From NCBI RefSeq assembly GCF_011075055.1, contig NC_058137.1:1426001-1490000 (forward strand): DNA of 64,000 nt, written 5' to 3'. This DNA is from Mangifera indica (lineage: Eukaryota > Streptophyta > Magnoliopsida > Sapindales > Anacardiaceae). Each line of letters starts with the position of its first letter. Positions within the stretch are counted from its first letter, which is position 1. Shown piece after piece: positions 23,109 to 34,903 of this stretch. The notes beneath the pieces are model-generated. The model was not told where the DNA came from. It made no database searches and worked only from the letters and a program-made list of their open reading frames with translations. The translations under genes were made by a program, and so were the position numbers.

Positions 23109-24486
23109 AATAGACAAATTATCAAGGATCTGTTAAACGCGGATTCATAGTAATTGACAAAGAAGAACAAGATGATTGACCGCTGACAACAAGAATTTTC
23201 AAAGAACAAAAATTTTAGTAAGTTCAATTAAATACTTGTTCAAATTTTTGTATTACTCTTCCCTAAATTCTCCGTTGTTGACCCAGCCAAGGTATATACC
23301 CATTATTTGGGTTGTGAGGGAAACCCATGGATTTAAACGGGGCTTGCCATAATTCGGACTCAACTAATTAGTGCTTTTGTTTCAGGCATTCTTTTATTTA
23401 AAAAAATAAAATATTATAAAAAAATTATGAAATATAAATTATTATGTTTAATAAAAATTAATAAATATAAATAATTATTATTATTTCACTAAAGGATTGA
23501 AACTTCACAATTTTATAATAAAGTTTTGTTCATGTTATGTTTTTCGCTTAAAAGAGTATTTTCTATCCAAGTTTTAATTTATTCTTAAAAACACATTTAT
23601 GATATATTAAAAATTTAAATATTCATCTATAAGCTAACTTTTATTAGAATTTTCAATCATAAGTAAGGGTAAAATCATTATTTTACTACTACACTCTAAA
23701 ATCTTGAAAGTTAATATCACTTTTTCTTCAGATTTTAAAAACTAACGTTTTACCCTTATTCTCAAAGTTTGAAAAAATTAACATTTCATTTTTAAGGTTT
23801 ATTTCTCTTCTCCAATTGATGGTTGACACTTTCCACCATTTTTCCAGATCTAGATGACTCTTCATCTGGATGACAAAAGCATCATCCAAACGAAGTGTCA
23901 TTTGGATGATGAGGCAGGGCATTGAAAAGAGATGAAAAGCCAAAAAGGGAGATCATCATTCATTGGATAGTTAGTCAGATTTGTTTTTCAAACACTAGTG
24001 GAGAAAAATAAATTTTTTAAAATTTTATCTTAAAATTAAGATAGAAAAATAAGATATAATTTTATTTATTTTAATAATTCGGATAAAATAACGATTTTAT
24101 ATCTAATTGTTAGCTTTACACATCATGCGTCGGATATCACTGCAATGTTAAACTAATTTATGGAAGTTTGACAAAAAATAAGCAAATTTAAGAGTGATCG
24201 ATGAGGAGAACCGGAGAAGTTTCATGGAAACCAAGCCATCCAAAGCAATATATGTAACTTATTTTGTAACCAATCTGTATCTAGTTCTCTGCAATTGATT
24301 GATATAAAAAAAAAAAAAATTGGCAACTGAATTCAGATGCCGTTGCGGTCTGGAAAAATCAACTCTAGTGGAGTGACGGCTACTGCAAAATATTACAACT
24401 CAGAGTCAGAGGAGGGGCCTTTAATTATCATTCCAGAAACTCTGGTCTTTGGCTCAGAATTATACACTTGAGTCCTGAAACCCAAA
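23109..24486. other. Intergenic region between the LOR array and the PPR gene
   Basis: AT-rich DNA with one Mutator-like relic (23655-23990). The last 150 bases before 24487 should hold the PPR promoter and leader; no clear TATA box is seen there. No gene is supported. Confidence 0.5.
23655..23990. mobile_element. Relic resembling one arm of the fold-back Mutator-like element
   Basis: The order GTAAAATCATTATTT, TTTTAAAAACTAACGTTTT, AGTTTGAAAAAATTAACATTTC, TTTTTAAGGTTT parallels the left arm of the element at 11720-11870 (GTAAAATCGTTATTT, TTTAAAAACTAAAATTTT, AGTTTTAAAAAATGGTAGTTTC, CTAAGGTTTGATTT). A local hairpin (CATCCAAA and TTTGGATG, 23880-23908) follows where the GC-rich core would be. 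No matching second arm or target-site duplication was found. Confidence 0.45.
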
Positions 24487-25968
24487 ATGGCGAGGTCCTC
24501 TGCCCTAAACCGCGCCAATCCTTACCTTAGAAAATACAGAAAGTGGCCATTATCACCCTACAAAGCCAAATGGCACCAAACTTTCAATCAACAGCAAGCC
24601 ATGCAAAACCTTAAGCAATCTTTAACAATGCCACCACCATTACAGCAAAAACCAAACGAACCCCATATCCTCTCTTCTCTTATACACTCCTTTAACATCT
24701 ATAATTGTGAGCCAACTCCAGAAGCCTACCACTTTATCATCAAAACCCTAGCAGAAACGTCACAGTTTTGTCAGCTTCTCTCTGTTCTTGATCACCTTGA
24801 ACGGAATGAAAAATTCGAGACACCTGAGCATATTCTCGCTGATCTTATTAAACTTTATGCGGATGCTAATAAAATTCACGATTCTATTGATCTATTTAAC
24901 AGGATTTCCAAGTTCAGGTGTGTCCCTTCTGTATACTCACTCAATACTCTGCTATCTGTTCTTTGTAGAAATAAAGAATGGATTAAAATGGTGCCTCAAA
25001 TTTTTCTGAAGAGTCAGCGTATGAACATTAGAATCGAAGAATCTTGTTTTCGGGTATTGATTCGTGCTCTTTGTAGAATAAATAGAGTTGGTTATGCCGT
25101 TGAGATGTTGAATGGTATGATGAACGATGGGCTCAGTGTTAATTCAAGAACTTTCTCTTTAATATTGGCATCAGTTTGTGAAGAAAAATATTTATCAAGT
25201 GTCCAAGTTTTACGCTTTCTAGAAGAAATTAGAAAGTTAGGGTTTTGTCCTGGTATGGTTGATTATACTAATGTGATTAGGTGTTTGGTGAAGAAAGAAA
25301 AGTATTTAGAGGCTTTGAATGTTTTGAATAAGATGAAGTTAGATGGTATTAAGCCTGATATCGTTTGTTATGGTATGGTTATGAGTGGGTTTGTTGCAGA
25401 TGAAGATTTTGAGAAAGCAGAGAAGCTGTTTGATGAATTGCTCGTGTTGGGTTTGGTTCCTGATGTTTATACCTACAATGCGTACATAAATTGTCTATGT
25501 AAGAAAAATAATGTTGAAGCTGGAATTAAGATGGTTGCTTGTATGGAGGAGTTGGGGTGCAAGCCTAATGTGAGTACTTATAATACATTGCTGCAGGAGT
25601 TGTGTAAGGTCGGGGAGATCGAGAGGTCAAAGGAGCTTGTGAGGGAGATGGGATTCAAAGGCATTGCGATAAATTTGCAGACATATAGTATTATGATTGA
25701 TGGTTTTGTCAGTAGAGGTGAAGTTATCGAAGCTTGTGATCTGTTGGAGGAAGTATTGGATAAGAATTTTTGCCCGCCAAGCTTAATGTTTGAGGAGGCA
25801 ATTTGTGGGTTGTGGCATAGAGGTTTTGTTGCTAGAGCTCTTGAATTGCTTAAAAAAATGGGCGGCAAGAATGTGTCTCCAGGGGCTAGAGTTTGGAAAG
25901 CTCTTCTTCTTAGCTCTGGGTTCGAACTTGATTTTTCAAATACCTCTCTGATTGGTTTGGTGGATTAA
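24487..25968 (+). CDS. Pentatricopeptide repeat protein, P class (At2g38420-like)
   Basis: PPR proteins bind specific RNAs in mitochondria or chloroplasts and guide their processing or translation. This is a single intron-less exon of 493 residues, normal for P-class genes. The N terminus is basic and hydroxylated (MARSSALNRANPYLRKYRK), consistent with an organelle presequence. Repeats run from about residue 85 to 470. The clearest are PDIVCYGMVMSGFVADEDF, PDVYTYNAYINCLCKKNNV, PNVSTYNTLLQELCKVGEI and INLQTYSIMIDGFVSRGEV. No E, DYW or SMR domain follows. The match to At2g38420 rests on the N-terminal sequence and on TOL and SCAR neighbours as recalled from Arabidopsis, so the exact orthology is probable rather than proven. 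Confidence 0.93.
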   Translation: MARSSALNRANPYLRKYRKWPLSPYKAKWHQTFNQQQAMQNLKQSLTMPPPLQQKPNEPHILSSLIHSFNIYNCEPTPEAYHFIIKTLAETSQFCQLLSVLDHLERNEKFETPEHILADLIKLYADANKIHDSIDLFNRISKFRCVPSVYSLNTLLSVLCRNKEWIKMVPQIFLKSQRMNIRIEESCFRVLIRALCRINRVGYAVEMLNGMMNDGLSVNSRTFSLILASVCEEKYLSSVQVLRFLEEIRKLGFCPGMVDYTNVIRCLVKKEKYLEALNVLNKMKLDGIKPDIVCYGMVMSGFVADEDFEKAEKLFDELLVLGLVPDVYTYNAYINCLCKKNNVEAGIKMVACMEELGCKPNVSTYNTLLQELCKVGEIERSKELVREMGFKGIAINLQTYSIMIDGFVSRGEVIEACDLLEEVLDKNFCPPSLMFEEAICGLWHRGFVARALELLKKMGGKNVSPGARVWKALLLSSGFELDFSNTSLIGLVD

Positions 25969-28739
25969 CTTATCTGTTAACTTTAAGAATGATACTTTGA
26001 TCACCAACTTAGTTACTGTTGGTGGTCTGCAATATTTGCTGTTAATAATGTATATGTCTCTTTTCCCTGTAAACTAACTAATAAAGAGCTGAAGATCTTT
26101 TTTGTTGGCTTATCAGTTATCACTGCTTCCATGTGCAAGTCTCTCTTTGGAGTCCCTATGAGTTGGATGTGAAAGAATATCCTCATTGATAAAAACCCGG
26201 AAGTTCTCTGTTTGAATTGCACTGTAGTGGAAATACCAAAGATTCATTTCCACCTGATTTCAGCATCTAGTTTTATAGTATTTACTTGTACAGGTGATAA
26301 AATCTGCATTCGACTCTGAAAAGCGGATGCCAAGTCAACGATATTTCGAAATATAGATCGTGTTGTTTCCCTCTTCCCGGGTAAGAACATCAGTGTACAA
26401 TAATCTGATGACATGTTTGTTTGTAAGCTTGTGGTACAACTATTTTACCCCCTATAATGAATTAAATTTACAATGATTCGATAAATGAGAAAATATACAC
26501 CAGAAGATTCAATTCATAGCTTCAGGACTAAAATTTCAGGGCAGTAATATCAGCTTTTGGCAACTGATCTCTTGTTCCCTTGTGTCCTGCCTATGTGAAT
26601 TTCACCTGCAGCCCTTTGGCTTTTCTAATATGACATCATTTGATTCTTTTCTGTTGTTATGTCATTTTCTCTAGAGATATTGAACAGTGACATCTAGTAA
26701 AAGAGCTTTCAGAGTGGTGTAATTCTATCCTAATTTCTAAGTTTGTGGTTCTAATAACAGATAGAAAGCAAACAGCTGTGCTTTAATGATTCGTCCCTAC
26801 ATATATTTTCTTGCCTTTTTTCCTTTGAAATCAATGAAGCATCCTAAGGGAACCCTTTCTATCAATTTCTGATTCCTTTCTTAAAGTGACTTTTGTCGGT
26901 CAGAAAGGTGCTTCTCTTTGCTAGCTAGAAGAAATCTTATTAATCCCAACAAAATTTAAACAGAAATACAGGTATCCAAAATTTTGTGAGCTGCTCACAC
27001 TGGTATCATTATTTGGCAAACCTGTAAACTCTAAAGGCTTTTTATACAAGTCCATAATACTGATTAAGCGGCACTGTAAATTACTGGCCAACCGCAACAT
27101 TTGACATCAAACATGAACAATAAAAGAATTGGGCCATCTAAAAACATGATAACCATTCTTATTAGTATCTTTTTATATATAGTACTTATTTGTGATATCA
27201 TATAAGTGAAATATGATAAACATTTTGAAGTATATCAAAAATTAATATAATAAAATAAGCGTATTTGATAATATAATACGTATTATTAATATATATTGAT
27301 GCATCTTTTTTAAAGAGTTATAATGTAATAGATAACATGAGGAAATTTTTTGAATTTTATAAGACATTTATGATATAGCAATTAGGATTTTTTAAATTAT
27401 TTTATTATTATTATTTTTAAAACTCTGTCAGACAGACATAAAGATTCCTGCAATTGTTAAAACCTTACCTTAAACTGACTGAATGCACTTAATTTTCTGG
27501 GCAACGGTTAAGAAGGTCAGTCACAAATTGTCAGTAGAGATTAAATGCGGTGCTGTTACTACTGTAACCTAACAAAAGATAGAAAAAAACAAAAAATGAA
27601 GAACAGATTCAATATCAGATTTACATGATAGTGGCCATCCTTTTTCTATACTACCTTCCAAACTGCAACTGGGAAAAAGTCTGCTACGTGGGTAAAAAGG
27701 AAAATCATACATTCTTGGAATCCAAGAAAAGAGCTTCTGTGCTGTGTATGGCTTTTCATTGTCATGGATGTTAAGGAAGAGAAGCAAGAGGCATGTGGTG
27801 GTTATCTTGTATTGTCTCCTGGTGATGACACCAATTTGCCTATTCAAAACCACAAAAGTAGTATCTTTTTCCAGAAAAATGATGAGATTGTTAAAAAAGA
27901 AAAGAGAACAGAAAAATAATCAACTAGATGAAAAAGAAAAAACCCCTTAATTTCTCCTTAAATCTTTCTGTGTTTTGCGTTTGACTGCTGCTTTTTCTTT
28001 TCCTTACCTTCAAAACAATCATCCAAGCTGCTAGACGGCTTAAAAAGAATATTAAAGAAGAGAATATGCTCCTGCCACTTTAGACACGACCTATAATTCT
28101 ATATTCAATTTATATGATAGTGGTTCGAAAGTTGAGGTTTTTCTGGGTTTACTTTTTAGTTGTACTTCATGGTGATTTCGATGCAGTTTCTTCACTTCCA
28201 CATATTAAGTTCCGCTCACTGAGTTGTCTTACTGTTAAAACCAGCAAGGAAATTAAGAAACTGGAAGAAAAAGGATAGCTCAAAGTCCTAGGAAGAACAA
28301 TCTTTTACCTACTTTATTAATGCACTGCCCGATTATTACCTTGTTTAATTTTGCTGCATAAAACTTCACGGCGCCTGCGCCGCAGATTGTGACTTCAAAG
28401 CCTTGACTGGTATATTTCCTCTGATTATGACAATAGTATGATAATTCAGCCAATGTTTATCCAACAGCACATTGCTGAAAAATCACTCTCATCATATTTC
28501 AAAACCAATGTAAGCTTATTTTTCCTTTGCCTTATCGATCCCTACAGCCTTCTAAACAACTATTCAAAACATATGTATCTTCATATATACAAAAGACCAG
28601 AACTTTACACCATAAGGGTTTGATCATAACTCACCTGAAATGGAGCTTTAAATTACCTTCTTTGATTGGTTTCGTGATGATTTTTGCTGTGAGAATCTTC
28701 TCAGTAGCTGAGTTGAGTAAGGATTTATAATTATAAGGT
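25969..28739. other. Intergenic stretch between the PPR gene and MIR164
   Basis: Holds the PPR 3' UTR at its left end. Nothing else is recognised. It has AT-rich segments (27160-27420) and scattered open frames (for example 27569-27853 on the minus strand) with no family match. The right part could contain the 3' portion of the MIR164 primary transcript. Confidence 0.4.
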
Positions 28740-28750
28740 GCAGTGGTCAT

Positions 28751-28771
28751 GATGGGGAAGATGGGCACATG
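28751..28771 (-). ncRNA. miR164* (passenger strand)
   Basis: Minus-strand sequence CATGTGCCCATCTTCCCCAT plus one C. It pairs with the mature miRNA over 19 positions, including one G-U pair, and leaves 2-nt 3' overhangs. Confidence 0.88.
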
Positions 28772-28840
28772 AAAAACTAACTCACTGGAGATAACACCGA
28801 AACCTTAAACTCGCAGTTAAAATGCTGCATGAGTTAGTAA

Positions 28841-28861
28841 TGCACGTGCCCTGCTTCTCCA
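28841..28861 (-). ncRNA. Mature miR164
   Basis: Minus strand begins TGGAGAAGCAGG and ends GCACGTGCA, identical to the deeply conserved miR164a/b from memory. Confidence 0.95.
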
Positions 28862-29101
28862 TCTTGCTCTACACACACCTTCTCTAAATTGCCAAAACTT
28901 GAAACTACCCACCTCAACTCATTAAAAATGGTGAATTTGGGATGCACTGCTGCAGAAATATGGAGTCCATGCTCACTCATTTATAACGAAAGAGGGAAAT
29001 TAGTCAGTAGAGTTTAGAGGGCAAGAGATGAGAAGGCAATTAGTTGGGTGCGGGACCCCAATGGCCATGAATTAGCAACCGTGTAGGACCACAACTTCAA
29101 G

Positions 29102-29109
29102 TCTATATA
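29102..29109 (-). promoter_or_regulatory. Possible TATA box of MIR164
   Basis: Minus strand reads TATATAGA within CATATATAGAC, about 240 bases before the mature miRNA. That spacing is typical for plant MIR transcription starts. It is the best TATA match nearby, but start-site data are lacking. Confidence 0.35.
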
Positions 29110-31259
29110 TGAATAATACCACATTTACATATGTATCCCATCACTTCTTTCCAGAATAAATTAAAAAATTTTGATTAATTAAGATCTTCAATCTGATTTT
29201 GAAGCTTGGAAAACAAGTACAATGGAATCTTCTTCTTCTTCTTCTTCAGAATAGACATGCAAAAACAGTTCAAATCAGCAAGGCTGCAAGTTAAATTGAT
29301 TCCTGGTGAAAATAATATAATATCAAGGCTGTCAGCCGATTCTTTAGTATATACAGCATAAATTTTAAGAGAAGGTACAAAGATCAAAATTAAAACATAA
29401 GATCTACAGCTGCCATATTTATTTCTCCATTTCAGAGCGCCAATAAAAGACATTTCCCCTGTACTGTAAGTTTAACAGTTTTGTGAAAATTTCAGCCACT
29501 AAGAAATCGACTGGTTTGCGTCCTAATCAGATATGTTGCTGTCTGAATTTTCGAGACAAATTTATGTTAAGGTAACACCAAGAAGAAGATAAGGAAGAGG
29601 ATGAAGGAGAGATAAAAATTGGGAGACACCATTGGCATGGCCAGGACAGGATACAGTGTTGCCACAATCGATCTGTAACTGAGTGTACTAGAATTTGCTG
29701 GATCAGAAATCTTTTCATATTAGCTTAGATTCCTTTTTTTATTGTTTTTAGTGGGATTATCTTAGAATTATTTTTTTAATATATATTTATTTATACAAAA
29801 AAATTTATAAATATTTCATCGGAAGGTTGTGGATCCATACAGGTGTGGATTTGAATCAATTCATAAAGCTCAAGTTGGCTTAAAAAATTGATGTCTTATG
29901 AGATTGCTATATTGAAGCTACTCTTGTCACCAGTTGTTTTTTGTTCTTATTTGACATATTTTTTTTTCGACAATTTTTTTATATTATTTTTCACCCATTT
30001 GAGTGAATGGAATTTGAGTTTAAATTAGTCATTTCAAATTTAAATTAAATTTGAATTAATCTTTATTTGAATTTAATTCAAATTAAATTCATATATTTAT
30101 AAATATGAATTCACTTTCTTTCTTATCCATTCACAAATTATGTAGATTTTCTAGATATATTGCTATGTAGTGCTAGCTGATGTAAATTCAAGGTGACTTT
30201 TCTTTTCTTCTCTATTGTACCCTAATTAATTAAGTGTTCTAAATTCAGCTTAGTTGTGTTTGAAGAAATATTTTTGCAACATAAAAAAAAAAAAAAACAT
30301 TCACAAAAAGATGTTTGGCTCATTCAACTTTTAGTGATTGAATTTGATTCCTTTCCTTTTTCTAAAGGTTGAGGAAGGTGATGTAAGAAGCTTAGGAATT
30401 TCATAATTCTATTAATTATCATTATTACTAGACCCACTTCTCACCTTAATTGACTTAAAGTCTTTTTCCGAGTCCACCTCTGATTGGGGGAGGTCATAAG
30501 ATGCTTCTCATGTCTTTCAACATTTAGCCAGTAAGATCAGAATCTCTCTTGTATCTTCTGTATGTTTTAAGAAAAAGATGGAGACCATAAACATTTTTGT
30601 GAGTAGACATCCATGGTTGTCTACTTGTCTTCCAGGATTCAGCAAATCTACAGTGGCCTATAAGGCCATGGGGTAACAGGAAAAACTAATACCTCTTTAG
30701 GTGATAAAATAGGTATGGCCCAAAAAGAAAGCAACTGGGTATGCAAATAATGATGTTGTTTGCTGGAAAAGCTCGAAACAAAATACAGTAATTGATTTTA
30801 CGACCGAAACTGAATTGATAAATAATAAATTTTCAAGTTTTTGTAGAGATACAAGTGAGGTGTGACCCATATGGCAAAGTTAATGCAAAATCTAAACAGT
30901 AGTTAGCCAAATTTCCCATATGGAATTGGAGAAGATAAGCATTAACCATTATAAAATGTTAAGTGTTTTTGGTCCAATTATATAATTAGCTTTATGGCTG
31001 GCTGGCTGGATGGTGTTGTTTTCTTGTGGTTAAGAATTTGTTTCATTGATTTGGCATTCCACTGGGAAAATTGATAGAGATATGAGTAGGAAAACAAGGA
31101 AAGAAAGGATAATTTTAGAACGACATTTGAAAAATGTTTTTAAAAAGTACTATATATAAATATATTTTAACAAATCACAACAATTTACAAGCTAATACTT
31201 GACATCATATTCTAAAAAGAATGGTATTATACTAAGAGTGAAGTGAAAAGGGATCATTA

Positions 31260-31500
31260 ATAATAAAGGTGAATTCGATCCGAATTAAATTGAGTTCATA
31301 GTAGGTTCAAGCTCAATTTAAATTAATAATATCCAATTTGTTTGAATTGATATATAATATTGTTAATGAGATGCATACTGTTATTAATTTGATGAACAAT
31401 ATTATCAGAAAGATAAAAAGTATTGTTAAAAAGATAAAATATATATTCTAATTGAATTAGGTTGACTCAACTCGAATCCTTTTCGAAAATTTATTAAGTT
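31260..31500. repeat. MITE-like repeat with AATTCGA/TCGAATT arms
   Basis: Left arm begins GAATTCGATCCGAATTAAAT and right arm ends CAACTCGAATCC, roughly inverted. The inner order (GAGATGCATACTGTTATTAA, GATGAACAATATTATCA, AAGATAAAAAGTATTGTTAA) parallels that of 37085-37325 and 40455-40885, which suggests one dispersed family. Confidence 0.5.
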
Positions 31501-31920
31501 AGTGGTAAGTGAGGTGTTTTCTCCTTAAATTATAAGAAGAAAAAGAGGAGGCAAAGCATATAATGGCCATTATCTGTCACTTAAAAGCGCAATATCAAAC
31601 AGTGGAGCCAAATTTATCCCTCTATTTAATTCTGATTAATTTACAAAATATGAGGCCTACATTACACTTTCACATGCCATGGCCTCCCATAATTCTTTGG
31701 TTTCTCAGCTTTACAAGTAATCTTCTCTACTGTTAAAAAAACTTAATAATTCAGATTCCTATCAATCTCTTCATATTTTTCTTTGTCTTCACTGACTTGA
31801 CATCACTCTTCGCAGCTGAACCAGACAGATAAATATAGGGTCAAATCCATATGGATCATTCTAATCTTGGTGATGTTCCAACATTACTTCAGAGGCCAGA
31901 AGGATATATCCAAACAATCT

Positions 31921-31938
31921 ATATATATATATATATAT
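31921..31938. repeat. (AT)9 microsatellite
   Basis: Nine uninterrupted AT units. Confidence 0.9.
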
Positions 31939-34399
31939 GTAAATTATCATTCTAAATTCCGTGAACGACTCTTAAATTAATCTAAATCATGACTTGAAAT
32001 CAATAAACCTTATCTTAGTGGCAATAAAAAAATAGATATCCCAGTACAAAAAATACGTACAGCTGGCTTTCTGGTCATACTAGGTTTTGTAGGATGATCA
32101 TTTTCTTAATGCAACTTTAAACTATATAATAAGCTTTTAACATATCTATCAGGAGACACATTCCACATTTTCTTCCATCAAATGTGACCATCTGCAACTT
32201 TAAGATTCATAAAAATTCCAATATCTTGCTTTTGTCATCCTTGCGCAACTTTTAGGTCATTATAAAATCTAACAATACTGTAATATTTTTGGGTAATTCC
32301 CACGTTGAAAAAATTGGAGAGATGCAAGGATGATAAGAGAAGATTTGTTGAATTCAAGTGAGTGACAAGCATTACCGCAGTTTTTAATTTGTCTAATCAA
32401 CAGAAAAGTGGGCGAAATTAAGCATCATCATCTCTTTAATCTTGTCTTATATCAAGATTATGTAATGAATGACCTCACCATTAAGACTACAGTTTCATTA
32501 AGGGCATTGATGATTAAGTTTGGTTGGTGTTGAAGATTTGTTCTTGTTTTGACTAAATGTGTTACTTTATAAAAGTAATTAATCTCCATTGATTGCAATC
32601 ATAATTATTCTCAGAGAATTATTAATGTTACTTTCACATTTTGCCTTCTGATATCCGCCAACAAACAGTCAACTCTTTTAATCATGGGCAAGAATATTTT
32701 CAAACTCAAATGACTCTTTAAGAAAAACTACAAACTGTAGCTAGCTTATTGCCCACTTGCTTGAGAAAGACATGCCATCTTTAAAAAATATGTATTTTCT
32801 TCATTTTACTGCAAAAGGCACAACCACCAACTCAATTTAGAAAACAATTGGCAATTGTTGCTGTATTATGAAGTTCAAACAATAATGTTAAAGTTCTTTC
32901 CAGTTTTGGCCTGTCATAAAAGCACTAGCCTCTTCCCATGTTTCATTTTCTTCCATTTTACCCATAAGCTTCAGGATTTGAGATGCTGAAATCAAAAGAA
33001 AAATACAAAAGAATCACACACTTTAATGTGAGACCACTACCAACAGAGTAATTAGTATTGAAGTGAACATGGAGGTCATTTTCCATAGCTTTCTTGTGAG
33101 GTTTCTTCAAATAAAGAACCCCACCAGCAAAAAACTTTAGCCAGTTAAAGTGCTTCCTTTGTTACAAGGTTTTCAAATAATTGAGGTTTTAAAAGCAAGT
33201 TTTTCTTGGATTGAGGGTAAGAAGAAAATGAAAGAAAGCCATGTTTGTATAACAAACGACACTAACCCCACTTGGGGATCTTCAGCTTTTCATTTTAAGA
33301 TTTTCTTTTCCGTTTTTATTTGGATTTACATCATTTGATATGTAGATGTTGAAACTTAACCAGGCAGCTTTAAATAATTGATGTGCTACAGAATTCCCTT
33401 TGAATTTGAGTATTTTGGTTGCAGAGGCTCAGGCTCTAATCAGTTTCCTGAACCAAGCCCAATCGGCTCATAAATTTCTGCTAACCGAGCCCAATAGGCT
33501 CATAATATTGGGCCCTTATCCTATGTGAGTAGACTTATCCTTCTAATACCTATAAGCATGATTTAATATTGGGATCGAACCACGTTACTGTGAAATGAAT
33601 CACCCATGACAAAATCAAGAAAAGTGCTGTGAAATGATAAAAGTTAAAGCCACGTTTCTTCTTTTTTTTTTTTGTTTTTTCCCCTTTTTCTTCCTTTTGG
33701 GATTGGTAAATAAAAGCGTCCGTGAAACCCGTGTACAAAGAAAAGACTCCTCTAGAATACAATTCTAGACCACTTAATTGGGTTTCATTGCAAGTTTGGA
33801 TTGTAGGAGTTTGAAACGAGGTTAAATTTAGATTAGTTTAAGTTAAAAAATTTTATATTATTGAGTTATGTATAAATAAATTTAAAATTTAATTTAAGTA
33901 AAATAAAATTATTTTCATTAATATATATATAAATAATATTATTTTGATTAATTTTAAATTATTTAAATCAAACTCAAATATATATTTAATCTGATATTTT
34001 CAAACGAAACTACACACGTTACTCAGCAGCGAAGCTGCGAGTGCTTTCCATACCGCAAGAGGAGGAGGAACAAGTGGCGACAAAACCGCTGTACCTGTCT
34101 CAAACTTTTAAAACTCAAAAAAAAAAAAAGAGCCACTCTTCCACTTTCTCTTTCTTTAACGATGTTAATAATAATAATAAACTACTGGTCAATTCAATTC
34201 AAATCTCAGCCATAAGTGTGGAAACAACAGCAAGAGACAAACTACGTCCAGTTTTGCTTGCTTCATGACCGCATCACCCTTGGGTATGACCGTTTGAGTT
34301 TCCTAAGTTTTAACGCTTTGAGTTTGTGTTTAACGTTTTTCTGCATTTTTAAATTTGATTTCATTCTTTTTCGGGCGATGTTGATTCACATTCGTCTGG

Positions 34400-34740
34400 G
34401 TATGTGATAAAGTTTTGTTTTTAATGTAATGTTGTTCCTGGGTTCATTTCCAAACTGGGACTTGTTGGTAAGCGTAGGATTTCTTTTTTTCTTTTGTGAA
34501 TTCTGATCACCAGTGACTACTCTCGCTTCAATTTTGAAAGTTCCTTCTTTCTTGAGTTAATTAGAATGTAAATAGAAGATATCTGGTTTCAAGTTGACCT
34601 GGTTTTGTTTTTAATCAAAAGACTCTGGTTTGATTTGTTCAGAATGTTATTTGTGCTTTTGAATGTTTTTAGAAACTCTGGGCATGATTAATTTATTAGT
34701 GTATGACTTTTGTTTTGATTTTGATTTAATTATTTTTTAG
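34400..34740 (+). other. Leader intron of the PLAC8-family gene
   Basis: A good donor (CTGG|GTATGTGA at 34400) and a T-rich acceptor (TATTTTTTAG ending 34740) frame 341 T-rich bases upstream of the start codon. The region before it has an exon-like composition. A leader intron is inferred from sequence only. Confidence 0.5.
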
Positions 34741-34741
34741 C

Positions 34742-34753
34742 ATGAATTTGTAG
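34742..34753 (+). other. Upstream mini-ORF 1 of the PLAC8-family gene
   Basis: ATG AAT TTG TAG, three sense codons then stop, 151 bases before the main start and within the inferred second leader exon. It could lower translation of the main frame. Confidence 0.4.
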
Positions 34754-34809
34754 AAGATTGTGGGCGCAAAGTAGTGTAGATTTTGGAGTCCTCTGGTGAC
34801 GGTTGCGAC

Positions 34810-34821
34810 ATGATGGTGTAG
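34810..34821 (+). other. Upstream mini-ORF 2 of the PLAC8-family gene
   Basis: ATG ATG GTG TAG, two adjacent start codons followed by GTG and stop, 83 bases before the main start. Confidence 0.4.
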
Positions 34822-34903
34822 AAGGTAGAGGTGATTCTAGGTTCAGTTGTTGGAGAAATTTTGACTCACAAAAAACTCAAGAGAAGTGAAATATTGAAGT
34901 ATA

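Larger units (their letters stand above)
20869..23120. repeat. Tandem two-gene LOR unit, copy 2 (genes F + G)
   Basis: Starts with ACTTGAGAAGCTTTAATTGG as in copy 1 and carries F then G. Intergenic sequence between the two genes also aligns with that of copy 1, including the AATGACTCAACTACATA stretch before the E/G 3' end. Confidence 0.85.
28740..28872 (-). ncRNA. MIR164: MIR164 precursor hairpin
   Basis: miR164 directs cleavage of NAC-domain transcription factor mRNAs (CUC1/CUC2, NAC1 and ORE1 in Arabidopsis), shaping organ boundaries, lateral roots and leaf ageing. On the minus strand the 5' arm carries the exact 21-nt miR164a/b sequence at 28841-28861. The 3' arm carries the expected star strand at 28751-28771. 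They pair with 2-nt 3' overhangs at both ends and three mismatches (miRNA positions 4, 9 and 10). Beyond the duplex the stem continues with ACTAACTCA against TGAGTTAGT, and a loop of about 50 bases closes it. No protein gene overlaps. The family-correct star sequence makes a chance match very unlikely. Confidence 0.95.
28873..34029. other. Long AT-rich intergenic stretch upstream of MIR164 and of the PLAC8 gene
   Basis: No protein gene is supported. The stretch includes a possible MIR164 TATA box (29102-29109), a TTC microsatellite (29231-29248), a TTCAAATTAAATT-type repeat near 30020-30110, an armed repeat at 31260-31500, an (AT)9 run at 31921-31938, and degenerate repeat sequence at 33780-34000. 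Part of 28873-29110 should be the MIR164 promoter and 5' transcript. Confidence 0.45.

Noticed and set aside
33079..33250. miR396-like hairpin (TTCCATAGCTTTCTTG with AAGAAAGC about 150 bases downstream)
   Set aside because: The sequence differs from miR396 at position 6 and through most of the last five bases, and the stem needs large bulges. It lacks a proper star strand, so a MIR396 call is not supported.
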